From contig CABTXP010000040.1 of the NCBI GenBank assembly GCA_902488815.1, positions 1 to 10,684 of the forward strand: DNA of 10,684 bases. Direction: 5' to 3'. The position numbers and the translations under genes are program-made. The notes beneath the pieces were generated by a model. That model saw only the letters and a program-made list of their open reading frames with translations, had not been told where the DNA came from and made no database searches. Shown here one piece after another: positions 1 through 5,486 of this stretch. Numbering within the stretch: position 1 is the stretch's first letter; the number at the start of each line of letters is the position of its first letter. The stretch is from an uncultured Eubacteriales bacterium. GTDB taxonomy: Bacteria; Bacillota; Clostridia; Tissierellales; Peptoniphilaceae.

Positions 1-1373
1 AAAGCGCCGTCGCCTTCATTGATGCTGTAACTTATGCCGCGCTTGTCCAAAGCGTTTTTAAGCTTTTGTTCAGCCACATTCCAAGTTTCTATATCTCCCA
101 TAAAGTCGTCGGGACGTGTTGAAAGTTCAACTGTGTATTTAAATCCGAATGTGGAGTATAGATAGTCCGCCAAGTCAATCATTTTAAATACTTCGTCTTC
201 AATTTGTGAAGGCAGACAGTATACGTGAGCATCGTCTTGCGTAAATGTTCTTACTCTGAATAGTCCGTGAAGTGTACCGGACTTTTCGTGTCTGTGAACT
301 TGTCCGAACTCCGCAAGTCTTATTGGCAGGTCTCTATATGAGTGCATGTTGGAAGCATATACAATAGTTGAGCCGGGGCAGTTCATAGGTTTAATAGCAT
401 AGTCCCCTTCGTCAATCTTTGTAAAGTACATGTTTTCCTTATAGTGATCCCAGTGACCTGATTTGTGCCACAACTCCTCGTTTAGAATAAGAGGTGTTCT
501 GATTTCGCCATATCCGTTTTGTTCAAGTACGCTTCTCCACCATCCTTCAAGTTCATTTCTAAGTACCATTCCCTTCGGATGGAAGAACGGGAAGCCGGGA
601 CCTTCTTCGTGAATTGAGAAAAGATCCATTTCCTTGCCGATTTTTCTGTGGTCTCTCTTTGCAGCTTCTTCAAGTCTTTCAAGGTATTCGTCCAATTGTT
701 TTTTCTTTTCAAATGAGATGCCGTAAATTCTTTGAAGCATTTTGTTCTTTTCGTCGCCGCGCCAATAAGCACCTGCAATTGAAAGAAGTTTAAAGGCCTT
801 TATGTCCTTTGTGCTGTGAAGGTGAGGTCCGCGACATAGATCTTGGAAGTCGCCCATTTCATAAATAGTAATAAGCTCGTCTTCAGGCAAGTCTTCAATG
901 AGTTCAACTTTATAAGGTTGATTTTTTTCTTTGAAAAACTTTGTAGCTTCATCTCTTTTTATTTCAATACGCTTAAGTTCCAAATTTTCCTTGGCAAGTT
1001 TTTTCATTTCTTTTTCAATGTGCTCAAGGTCGTCGGGAGTAAATCTGTGCTCCAAGTCAATGTCATAGTAGAAGCCTGTTTCAATTGAAGGTCCTATTGC
1101 AAATTTTGCATCGGGAAAAAGGTTCTTAATTGCATGAGCCATTAAGTGTGAGCTTGTGTGCCAGAAAATTTCCTTGCCTTCTTTGTCTTCAAACTTTACA
1201 ACTTTAAATTCAGCATCTTCATTTACAACTTCGTCCATTCCCATGGTCTTTCCGTTGACAACGGCGCCTACAGATGCTCTTGCAAGACCTTCTGAAATGT
1301 CCGCAGTTATTTCATAGACCGTCTTAGGTCCATCATAAGTTTTAATACTTCCATCAGGTAATTTGATATTCAT
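1..1373 (-). CDS. thrS: Threonine--tRNA ligase, N-terminal 457 residues (3' end beyond the left edge)
   Basis: Charges tRNA-Thr with threonine in the cytoplasm. Translating the minus strand from the ATG at 1371-1373 gives an open frame of 457 codons to the window edge; the family is about 640 residues, so the anticodon-binding domain and part of the catalytic core are outside. Seen in order: an N-terminal TGS domain (starts MNIKLPDGS), an editing domain with the HxxxH pair at H72/H76 and the second metal-site-like pair C180/H184 (LCRGPH), then the class II core. Zinc ligands C332 (PMNCPG) and H383 (TQDDAH) are present, as is the motif 2 arginine R361 (VHRHE). The numbering falls within two residues of the E. 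coli enzyme. The start is supported by AGGAGG a few bases upstream (1377-1383 region) and by family alignment. Expression should be controlled by the T-box leader just upstream. Confidence 0.97.
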   Translation of the reverse strand, partial: MNIKLPDGSIKTYDGPKTVYEITADISEGLARASVGAVVNGKTMGMDEVVNEDAEFKVVKFEDKEGKEIFWHTSSHLMAHAIKNLFPDAKFAIGPSIETGFYYDIDLEHRFTPDDLEHIEKEMKKLAKENLELKRIEIKRDEATKFFKEKNQPYKVELIEDLPEDELITIYEMGDFQDLCRGPHLHSTKDIKAFKLLSIAGAYWRGDEKNKMLQRIYGISFEKKKQLDEYLERLEEAAKRDHRKIGKEMDLFSIHEEGPGFPFFHPKGMVLRNELEGWWRSVLEQNGYGEIRTPLILNEELWHKSGHWDHYKENMYFTKIDEGDYAIKPMNCPGSTIVYASNMHSYRDLPIRLAEFGQVHRHEKSGTLHGLFRVRTFTQDDAHVYCLPSQIEDEVFKMIDLADYLYSTFGFKYTVELSTRPDDFMGDIETWNVAEQKLKNALDKRGISYSINEGDGA

Positions 1374-1385
1374 AATTCCTCCTAA

Positions 1386-1418
1386 ATAAAAAAGCCACTC
1401 GTCCGAAAAGGACGAATG
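1386..1418 (-). terminator. Intrinsic terminator of the thrS T-box
   Basis: The minus-strand RNA forms a 9-bp stem CAUUCGUCC/GGACGAGUG (1410-1418 with 1396-1404, one G-U pair) closed by a 5-base loop, followed by GC and a U run (1386-1393). The 5' half lies just after the T-box sequence, so antiterminator and terminator are mutually exclusive, as expected in this riboswitch class. Confidence 0.93.
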
Positions 1419-1577
1419 ACCGTGGTTCCACCTTAATTTAACTCAAAAGCCTTAACGCGGCATACGTTACATAAGTAAAGCTCCGGGGTAGTCTTCATTT
1501 AATACTTCCTAAAAATCTCTCAGCTATAGATTTTCTCTCTGTGAGTCCGACAAAAAATTACTCGTCCCTTCAACGCT
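1386..1577 (-). promoter_or_regulatory. T-box riboswitch leader of thrS (tRNA-Thr sensing)
   Basis: The untranslated leader reads, on the minus strand, as a T-box. Stem I begins near 1570 with GACGAGUA (AGUA at 1559-1562). AGAGAG and CUGAGAG motifs of the distal stem I lie around 1523-1542, and the T-box sequence AAGGUGGAACCACGG is at 1420-1434, where uncharged tRNA CCA end would pair. A terminator follows at 1386-1418. In the 3' side of the specifier loop the sequence GAAG-ACU-A fits the usual GAA-N-codon-purine spacing, which puts the specifier ACU (Thr) at 1490-1492; an overlapping ACC (Thr) starts three bases further on. Known mechanism: uncharged tRNA-Thr binds specifier and T-box and favours the antiterminator, allowing thrS transcription. 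Boundaries are approximate, set by the predicted promoter and the terminator. Confidence 0.93.
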
Positions 1578-1583
1578 TAGACT

Positions 1584-1612
1584 ATATTACCACATGTAAA
1601 ATAAATAGTAAA
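1584..1612 (-). promoter_or_regulatory. Predicted thrS promoter
   Basis: On the minus strand there is TTTACT (-35, 1607-1612), a 17-base spacer, then TAATAT (-10, 1584-1589) preceded by TGG, an extended -10. The start of transcription would fall near 1577, right before the first T-box stem. Each hexamer matches consensus at four of six positions. The position relative to the T-box is the main support. Confidence 0.65.
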
Positions 1613-1663
1613 TTAATTTTAATTAAACTAAAGTAAAAGAATACAAATTCCTTTATAAAAAAC
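1613..1663. other. AT-rich spacer between divergent promoters
   Basis: Very AT-rich, with no open frame, hairpin or repeat that I can defend. It separates the thrS promoter from the promoter of the divergent membrane-protein gene; together with the T-box and both promoters it accounts for the whole 355-base gap between the two genes. Confidence 0.5.
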
Positions 1664-1692
1664 TGAACATCATTCAATAAATGTGCTATCAT
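1664..1692 (+). promoter_or_regulatory. Predicted promoter of the LPG-synthase-like membrane gene
   Basis: TGAACA (1664-1669), a 17-base spacer and TATCAT (1687-1692) preceded by TGC, an extended -10. Transcription would start around 1699, giving a leader of about 30 bases before the ATG at 1729. The -35 is weak; the -10 matches at five of six. Confidence 0.6.
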
Positions 1693-1728
1693 TAAATTAT
1701 TAAAAGATAATAAATTTCGAGGCAAAAA

Positions 1729-2757
1729 ATGAGTAAGACTAAAAGAAATAAAAACAAAAATATTTTCTATTCCATATTGAGTTTTTTTACTATGGTTCTC
1801 ATATTCTATTTAATTTTCAGAAACAGTTATGAGGAGATTATAGAAAACATTAAGACTTGCAGCAAAAGCTACTTAATTGTAATTTTGACATTGGGAATAA
1901 TGTTCCAAGTCTTGGAAAGTTTCGTCTGCCTAATGTTGGTCAGAAGAAGAGTTAAAGAATTTACCTTTAAGCAGGCCTTTGAAGTTACTTTCTTGGGAAT
2001 ATTTACAAATGTCGCCACCCTTGCCGTGGGAACTCTCCCTGCGCGAACCACATATCTTCACCATAGAGGTGTAGGAATCGGTGAAGCAATCGGCTTAATG
2101 AATATGGAGTATGTATTTCACAAAAGCTCAATACTTCTTTGGAGCGGAGTTTTTTTAATAATAAACGGAAAATATATATATCCTGATAGACCCAACTTGA
2201 TACCCTACACGGCTTGGGGATTTTTTATTTGTATTGTCATTGTAATAGTCCTGATATTGGTTTGCACGTGGAACAAATTTTATAATCTGATAATAAAAGG
2301 CATTGAGAGTTTGGAAAAAAAGCCTAAGTGGAAAGATCGCGGCGAAAAAATCAAGCTGCAAGTTGAAGCAATGCACGACGAAGCAAGAGACTTAATTAAA
2401 TCTCCTGAGACTATTTTAAAAGCTCTTGCCCTTAATGCGGCAAAACTCTTTTGCTTCTACATTATTCCCTATTTATGCACAAAGGCCATAGGAGTAGATG
2501 CCATTCCTCTTATGCAAATGATGACTCTTGCCTCCCTAACTCACGTAATTGCAAGTGCAATACCTAATATTGCCGGTATGGGACCTTTGGAAGCTGCATT
2601 TATATTGTTGTTCTCCTACTACATGAAGTCGGGAGAGGCCAAGTCCATGTTGGTTCTCTTTAGATTAGCAACCTACTTTGCACCCTTTATAGTGAGCTCC
2701 GTAGTGGCGTCAAAACTTAGAATAAAACTGTATTCAGATGAAGAAGCTGAAGCTTAA
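1729..2757 (+). CDS. Lysylphosphatidylglycerol synthase TM-region / UPF0104 family membrane protein
   Basis: A 342-residue polytopic membrane protein. It begins with a basic cytoplasmic tail (KTKRNKNKN), then hydrophobic segments near residues 12-30, 48-70, 83-105, 124-146, 158-180, 235-256, 262-282, 285-299 and 305-326. A charged loop (about 190-230) separates the two halves. The stretch IPNIAGMGPLEAAF (278-291) is the conserved Pro/Gly/Glu motif of the family that includes YbhN-like proteins and the flippase half of MprF. No C-terminal aminoacyl-transferase domain is present, so it cannot itself make lysyl-PG; a lipid transport or flipping role is inferred from the family, and the substrate is unknown. 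The ribosome site CGAGG (1718-1722) is modest. It is a single-gene unit, divergent from thrS and convergent with the DUF6873-like gene. Confidence 0.82.
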   Translation: MSKTKRNKNKNIFYSILSFFTMVLIFYLIFRNSYEEIIENIKTCSKSYLIVILTLGIMFQVLESFVCLMLVRRRVKEFTFKQAFEVTFLGIFTNVATLAVGTLPARTTYLHHRGVGIGEAIGLMNMEYVFHKSSILLWSGVFLIINGKYIYPDRPNLIPYTAWGFFICIVIVIVLILVCTWNKFYNLIIKGIESLEKKPKWKDRGEKIKLQVEAMHDEARDLIKSPETILKALALNAAKLFCFYIIPYLCTKAIGVDAIPLMQMMTLASLTHVIASAIPNIAGMGPLEAAFILLFSYYMKSGEAKSMLVLFRLATYFAPFIVSSVVASKLRIKLYSDEEAEA

Positions 2758-2760
2758 TAT

Positions 2761-2790
2761 AAAAAAAGAGGACATATGTCCTCTATTTTT
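2761..2790. terminator. Bidirectional terminator between convergent genes
   Basis: AGAGGACATATGTCCTCT (2767-2784) is a perfect 18-base palindrome, flanked on the left by seven A (U run for the minus strand) and on the right by ATTTTT (U run for the plus strand). It should end both the plus-strand membrane-protein transcript and the minus-strand methyltransferase/DUF6873 transcript. The plus-side T run overlaps the stop codon of the minus-strand gene (2789-2791). Confidence 0.9.
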
Positions 2791-3466
2791 ATTCCAAGGG
2801 AAGTATTGAGCCGTAGTCTTCAATGGGGTCGTCTGAGAGGAAATGATACTTTACATTTCTCTTATCTAAAAATCCCAAGACCTCGTCTTCCATTTTTTCG
2901 TCTATAAATTTGCCTGTGAAATAAACTTCACCCTTTAGGACTCCCGTAGCTCCACCGATAAATCCGTAGTTAAAATCTTTAAGCTTAATATTTCCCGGTT
3001 CAATTAAAAGTGCATCGGTTAAATTTTTGCACTTGTCGTAAATTTTCTTGTCACTTGTTATTAAAAACCCTTCTCCGCACAAGGTGTTGCACTTGGTGTA
3101 GCCCTGGCTTACCTGAATGAATTTATATTTAAGCTCCCTGTAGTGATTTAAAACATAGGGGTCGGTGTAGGGCAAGTTGTGCATAAAATAGTTGCCGAAG
3201 GTCACCGCATTTAAGGAAATGTAGTGAGGATAGACGTGGCCGTAATAAAAAGTGGGCCTTACCTTGTCCAAAAACTTTTTGTAGTGATCTATAACTCTTA
3301 AATCACATACATATTCATTTCTCTCCTTTAAATAAAAAAGCTGCATGTCTGGATGCTTGGAAAGAGAGTTTTTTATCTCCTTTACTTCTTCCGTAAAATA
3401 AACTTCAAAGTCTCTCAAGTTGTCTAAAATATTTTGACTGATGTCTTTATTAACTAAAATTTTCAT
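2789..3466 (-). CDS. DUF6873 family protein (possible GME-fold protein of unknown role)
   Basis: A soluble protein of 225 residues with no signal peptide or membrane segment. From memory it resembles the clostridial DUF6873 family, which is described as having the guanidino-group-modifying enzyme (GME) fold. Conserved-looking blocks are HPDMQ (38-42), the run ending NYFMHNLPYTD (about 92-102), QGYTKCN (121-127), GFIGGATG (168-175) and DYGSILPLE at the C terminus (217-225). No catalytic Cys is visible near the C terminus, where classic GME hydrolases such as arginine deiminase carry theirs. The activity is therefore open. The ATG overlaps the stop of the upstream methyltransferase (ATGA, 3463-3466). 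The nearest purine-rich GGAGG lies about 20 bases upstream, so translational coupling is likely. Family name is moderately secure; function is not known to me. Confidence 0.72.
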   Translation of the reverse strand: MKILVNKDISQNILDNLRDFEVYFTEEVKEIKNSLSKHPDMQLFYLKERNEYVCDLRVIDHYKKFLDKVRPTFYYGHVYPHYISLNAVTFGNYFMHNLPYTDPYVLNHYRELKYKFIQVSQGYTKCNTLCGEGFLITSDKKIYDKCKNLTDALLIEPGNIKLKDFNYGFIGGATGVLKGEVYFTGKFIDEKMEDEVLGFLDKRNVKYHFLSDDPIEDYGSILPLE

Positions 3467-4188
3467 CTCATGTTGTACATTAGAATTCCTCCGGCTATTG
3501 CCACATTTAAGGAATCTGTACCCTCCTTCATAGGTATAAAAATATTTTCGTCGCTGATGTTTAAAACTTCTTCCCTCACTCCGCCTGCTTCGTTGCCTAA
3601 AATTAAAATGGAGTTGGAGGCAAAATTCACCTCATTTAAAGCCCGTCCGCCTTTCAGGTGAGTGGTATATAGGGTGAATCTCTCTTTAAGCTTAAAGAGG
3701 TCTTCCATGCCTGCCCTGTAAAGGTTCACTCTGAAGAGAGACGCCATTGTGGAGCGCACGGCCTTCGGACTGTAAATGTCCGCCGTGTCGGGAGAAAATA
3801 TTACTCCGTCCATTGAAAGGGCATCAGCAGTTCTAATTATTGTTCCAACATTGCCCGGGTCTTGCAGTCCGTCAAGGTAGACATACTTCCCTTCAGGCAA
3901 AGTGTCTAAGTTCTTCTCTACAAAGTCGAAGTAGCCGATAATGCCTTGAGGTGTCTTTGTGTCGCAAAGTCCTTTAAACAAATTATCAGCGACAACTGTA
4001 ACATTGTCAGGAATATGCTCTTCATAGTATGCTCTGCTGCAAAGGATATACTTGGGCTCTTCTTTTATTTCTCTAAGAACCACTTCCCCTTCCACGGGAA
4101 AAATTTTGTGCTCCTGTCTGTGCTTTTTTTGAAGGAGAGATTTTAAAAATTTATATTGTCTGTTGTCTTTTGAATTTATTTCTTTCAT
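3463..4188 (-). CDS. TrmH/SpoU-family RNA methyltransferase
   Basis: Predicted SAM-dependent 2'-O-ribose methyltransferase (SPOUT class) acting on rRNA or tRNA. The 241-residue protein has an N-terminal substrate-binding domain (KIFPVEGE at 28-35, DTKTPQGIIGYF at 76-87) and a knotted catalytic domain with the three SpoU motifs: motif 1 QDPGNVGTIIRTAD (109-122, with N113 and R119), motif 2 LILGNEAGGVRE (196-207, with E200) and motif 3 IPMKEGTDSLNVAIAGG (218-234). The target nucleotide cannot be told from sequence. It follows infC-rpmI-rplT, a position I recall for such genes in Clostridia, but is separated from them by a terminator and has its own promoter. No Shine-Dalgarno precedes the ATG, and no later Met fits the family start, so this start is retained. 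Confidence 0.92.
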   Translation of the reverse strand: MKEINSKDNRQYKFLKSLLQKKHRQEHKIFPVEGEVVLREIKEEPKYILCSRAYYEEHIPDNVTVVADNLFKGLCDTKTPQGIIGYFDFVEKNLDTLPEGKYVYLDGLQDPGNVGTIIRTADALSMDGVIFSPDTADIYSPKAVRSTMASLFRVNLYRAGMEDLFKLKERFTLYTTHLKGGRALNEVNFASNSILILGNEAGGVREEVLNISDENIFIPMKEGTDSLNVAIAGGILMYNMR

Positions 4189-4194
4189 GAGTTT

Positions 4195-4225
4195 ATTATA
4201 CCAAAGAGAATATTGTTTTTTGCAA
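4195..4225 (-). promoter_or_regulatory. Extended -10 promoter of the methyltransferase/DUF6873 operon
   Basis: On the minus strand TGG-TATAAT gives a perfect -10 (4195-4200) with an extended -10 TG. A TTGCAA at 4220-4225 lies 19 bases upstream, longer than ideal. Only six bases (AAACTC) separate the -10 from the ATG at 4186-4188, so transcription would start at or next to the first base of the start codon. The -35 sits immediately after the U run of the upstream rplT terminator. Confidence 0.72.
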
Positions 4226-4249
4226 TAAAAAAAGCCCCCGTCGGGGACT
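4226..4249 (-). terminator. Terminator of the infC-rpmI-rplT operon
   Basis: The minus-strand RNA reads AGUCCCC-GAC-GGGGGCU followed by seven U (4226-4232): a 7-bp stem (4243-4249 with 4233-4239, one G-U pair) with a three-base loop. It begins three bases after the rplT stop codon. Confidence 0.92.
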
Positions 4250-4251
4250 CA

Positions 4252-4602
4252 TTAAACTGCTTTTGCGATTTCAACAAGTTTTGTGAAGCTTGCAGGATCG
4301 TGGATAGCCATTTCTGAAAGCATCTTTCTGTTGATTTCGATGTCTGCTTTCTTTAATCCGTTTATAAATCTTGAGTAGCTCATGCCGTTTGCTCTTGCTG
4401 CTGCATTGATTCTTGTGATCCAAAGCTTTCTCATGTCTCTCTTTCTTTGTTTTCTACCAATGAAAGAATAGTTTAGAGACTTCATTACTGCTTGATTTGC
4501 AGGTCTAAATAGTTTTGACTTTGCGCCAAAATATCCTTTGGCTTGTTTTAATACTTTTTTATGTTTTTTCTTGGCGTTTACCGCTCTTTTTACTCTTGCC
4601 AT
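4252..4602 (-). CDS. rplT: 50S ribosomal protein L20
   Basis: Ribosomal protein bL20, a 23S rRNA-binding assembly protein of the large subunit. The 116-residue product is full length for the family. It has the strongly basic, extended N terminus (MARVKRAVNAKKKHKK), the conserved RRN-binding stretch with YFGAKSKLFRPANQ and YSFIGRKQRKRDMRKLWI, and the globular C-terminal half (INAAARANGMSYSRFINGLK). GGAGG at 4608-4612 sits six bases ahead of the ATG, and the gene starts ten bases after rpmI ends. In Bacillus, L20 is the repressor of this operon through the infC leader; the leader here carries matching features. Confidence 0.98.
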   Translation of the reverse strand: MARVKRAVNAKKKHKKVLKQAKGYFGAKSKLFRPANQAVMKSLNYSFIGRKQRKRDMRKLWITRINAAARANGMSYSRFINGLKKADIEINRKMLSEMAIHDPASFTKLVEIAKAV

Positions 4603-4612
4603 TCTGTCCTCC

Positions 4613-4810
4613 TTACGGAATCATGTGATTGATTCTCTTCATATCTGAAACGCTTACTAAAGTACCTTTTCTTAATTTTCTAACTCTCTTTTGAGTCTTC
4701 TTGCCTGTAAGGTGACCTTTGTACGCTTTAAATCTTCTTAACTTGCCTGAGCCTGTTCTCTTAAATCTCTTTGCAGAGGCTCTGTGAGTTTTCATTTTAT
4801 TCTTAGCCAT
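4613..4810 (-). CDS. rpmI: 50S ribosomal protein L35
   Basis: Ribosomal protein bL35, a small basic large-subunit protein. The 65-residue product has the typical start MAKNKMKTHRASAKRFKRTG followed by KLRRFKAYKGHLTGKK and ends in the usual MKRINHMIP. AGGAGG (4815-4820) overlaps the infC stop codon and lies a few bases before the ATG, so translation is probably coupled to infC. It is the middle gene of infC-rpmI-rplT. Confidence 0.98.
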   Translation of the reverse strand: MAKNKMKTHRASAKRFKRTGSGKLRRFKAYKGHLTGKKTQKRVRKLRKGTLVSVSDMKRINHMIP

Positions 4811-4818
4811 AATTCCTC

Positions 4819-5331
4819 CTAATTTTCATCTGCGGGAGCCAAAAACATTACCATGCTTCTGCCTTCCATAGCAGGTTTTTTGTCCACTTTACCATGTTCT
4901 TTTACAAGTTCTATAAAGTCATCCAAAACTTGTCTTCCAATTTCAGTGTGTCCCATTTCACGACCTCTAAATCTCACGGATACTTTTACTCTATCCTTGC
5001 TATCTAAAAATCTCATTGCAGCATTTGCTTTTGTCTGCAAGTCATGAGCTTCGATATTGGGAGTAAGTCTGATTTCCTTTACATTTATGACCCTTTGTCT
5101 CTTGCGAGCTTCTTTGGCCTTTTTAATTAGTTCATATCTGTACTTGCCGTAGTCCATGATTCTACAAACAGGCGGCTTAGCACCGGGTGCCACATTTACA
5201 AGATCTAAATGGGCTTCCTCCGCCATATCCAAAGCTCTGTCTATAGGCACTACTCCGATTTGGTTTCCGTCTTTGTCAACTAACCTAACTTCTTTTTCTC
5301 TTATCTCTTCATTAATTTGAAGCTCTTTAAT
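4819..5331 (-). CDS. infC: Translation initiation factor IF-3, starting at an AUU codon
   Basis: IF-3 binds the 30S subunit, prevents premature 50S joining and checks the start codon and initiator tRNA. Read from ATT at 5329-5331 the product is 170 residues beginning (M)KELQINEEIREKEVRLVD. The N-terminal domain contains PPVCRIMDYGKY, then comes a basic lysine-rich linker (KKAKEARKRQR), then the C-terminal domain (NVKEIRLTPNIEAHDLQ to MVMFLAPADEN). GGAGG at 5340-5344 is eight bases upstream of the ATT, ideal spacing. The only standard-type start further upstream, a GTG at 5365-5367, lies inside the leader terminator stem and is rejected. AUU starts are an established feature of infC in E. coli and Bacillus relatives, where IF-3 discriminates against its own start codon and so limits its synthesis. 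Confidence 0.93.
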   Translation of the reverse strand: MKELQINEEIREKEVRLVDKDGNQIGVVPIDRALDMAEEAHLDLVNVAPGAKPPVCRIMDYGKYRYELIKKAKEARKRQRVINVKEIRLTPNIEAHDLQTKANAAMRFLDSKDRVKVSVRFRGREMGHTEIGRQVLDDFIELVKEHGKVDKKPAMEGRSMVMFLAPADEN

Positions 5332-5339
5332 CTTAAGCA

Positions 5340-5344
5340 CCTCC
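5340..5344 (-). promoter_or_regulatory. Ribosome binding site that fixes the infC AUU start
   Basis: GGAGG on the minus strand, eight bases before ATT (5329-5331). No ATG, GTG or TTG in the infC frame lies at workable distance downstream of it before the conserved ELQINEEIR sequence, so it points to the AUU codon. Confidence 0.9.
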
Positions 5345-5351
5345 GAAAATA

Positions 5352-5450
5352 TAAAAAATGCGGGCACAAAAAGCCCGCAAATAAAACTCTTTTCTAAAAA
5401 TAACCTGTAGACATAATCATAAGGTGAGAAGCGGACTTCTTCTTAACAAC
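5352..5450 (-). ncRNA. L20-type leader RNA (attenuator) of infC-rpmI-rplT
   Basis: The roughly 120-base untranslated leader carries the sequence GUCCGCUUCUCACCUUAUG (5418-5436), which I recognise from L20 leaders of Firmicutes, and a strong terminator immediately before the infC ribosome site. Two alternative pairings are visible. AGAAG-UCCG-CUUCU (5427-5440) is a local hairpin with a UNCG-like loop. GUCCGC (5431-5436) is also complementary, with one G-U pair, to GCGGGC (5373-5378), the 5' half of the terminator, and so could act as antiterminator. Known Bacillus mechanism: L20 binds the leader and favours termination. That L20 acts here is inferred. Confidence 0.85.
5353..5379 (-). terminator. 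Leader terminator (attenuator) upstream of infC
   Basis: The minus-strand RNA forms a 7-bp perfect stem UGCGGGC/GCCCGCA (5373-5379 with 5359-5365) with a seven-base U-rich loop and a run of six U (5353-5358). It ends about nine bases before the GGAGG of infC, so readthrough is needed for expression of the operon from its own promoter. Confidence 0.93.
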
Positions 5451-5456
5451 GTAAGC

Positions 5457-5485
5457 ATTGTACCACAGATAAATTTATAATGCAA
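5457..5485 (-). promoter_or_regulatory. Predicted promoter of infC-rpmI-rplT
   Basis: On the minus strand TTGCAT (5480-5485), a 17-base spacer, then TACAAT (5457-5462) preceded by TGG as an extended -10. The start would be near 5450, just upstream of the leader hairpins. The -35 begins one base after the argS stop codon, and no terminator separates argS from it. Confidence 0.75.
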
Positions 5486-5486
5486 G

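Noticed and set aside
482..1088. Open frames within the thrS region (482-778 on the minus strand and 843-1088 on the plus strand)
   Set aside because: Both are out-of-frame or antisense to the continuous thrS reading frame, whose motifs and residue spacing match the family throughout.
1487..1493. UAC (Tyr) as T-box specifier
   Set aside because: It occurs in GACUACC, but the downstream gene is clearly thrS and the GAA-N-codon-purine spacing fits ACU.
5332..5367. Upstream extension of infC from a GTG at 5365-5367
   Set aside because: The GTG lies inside the leader terminator stem, has no ribosome site, and the added residues are not IF-3-like; the GGAGG sits downstream of it and points to the AUU.
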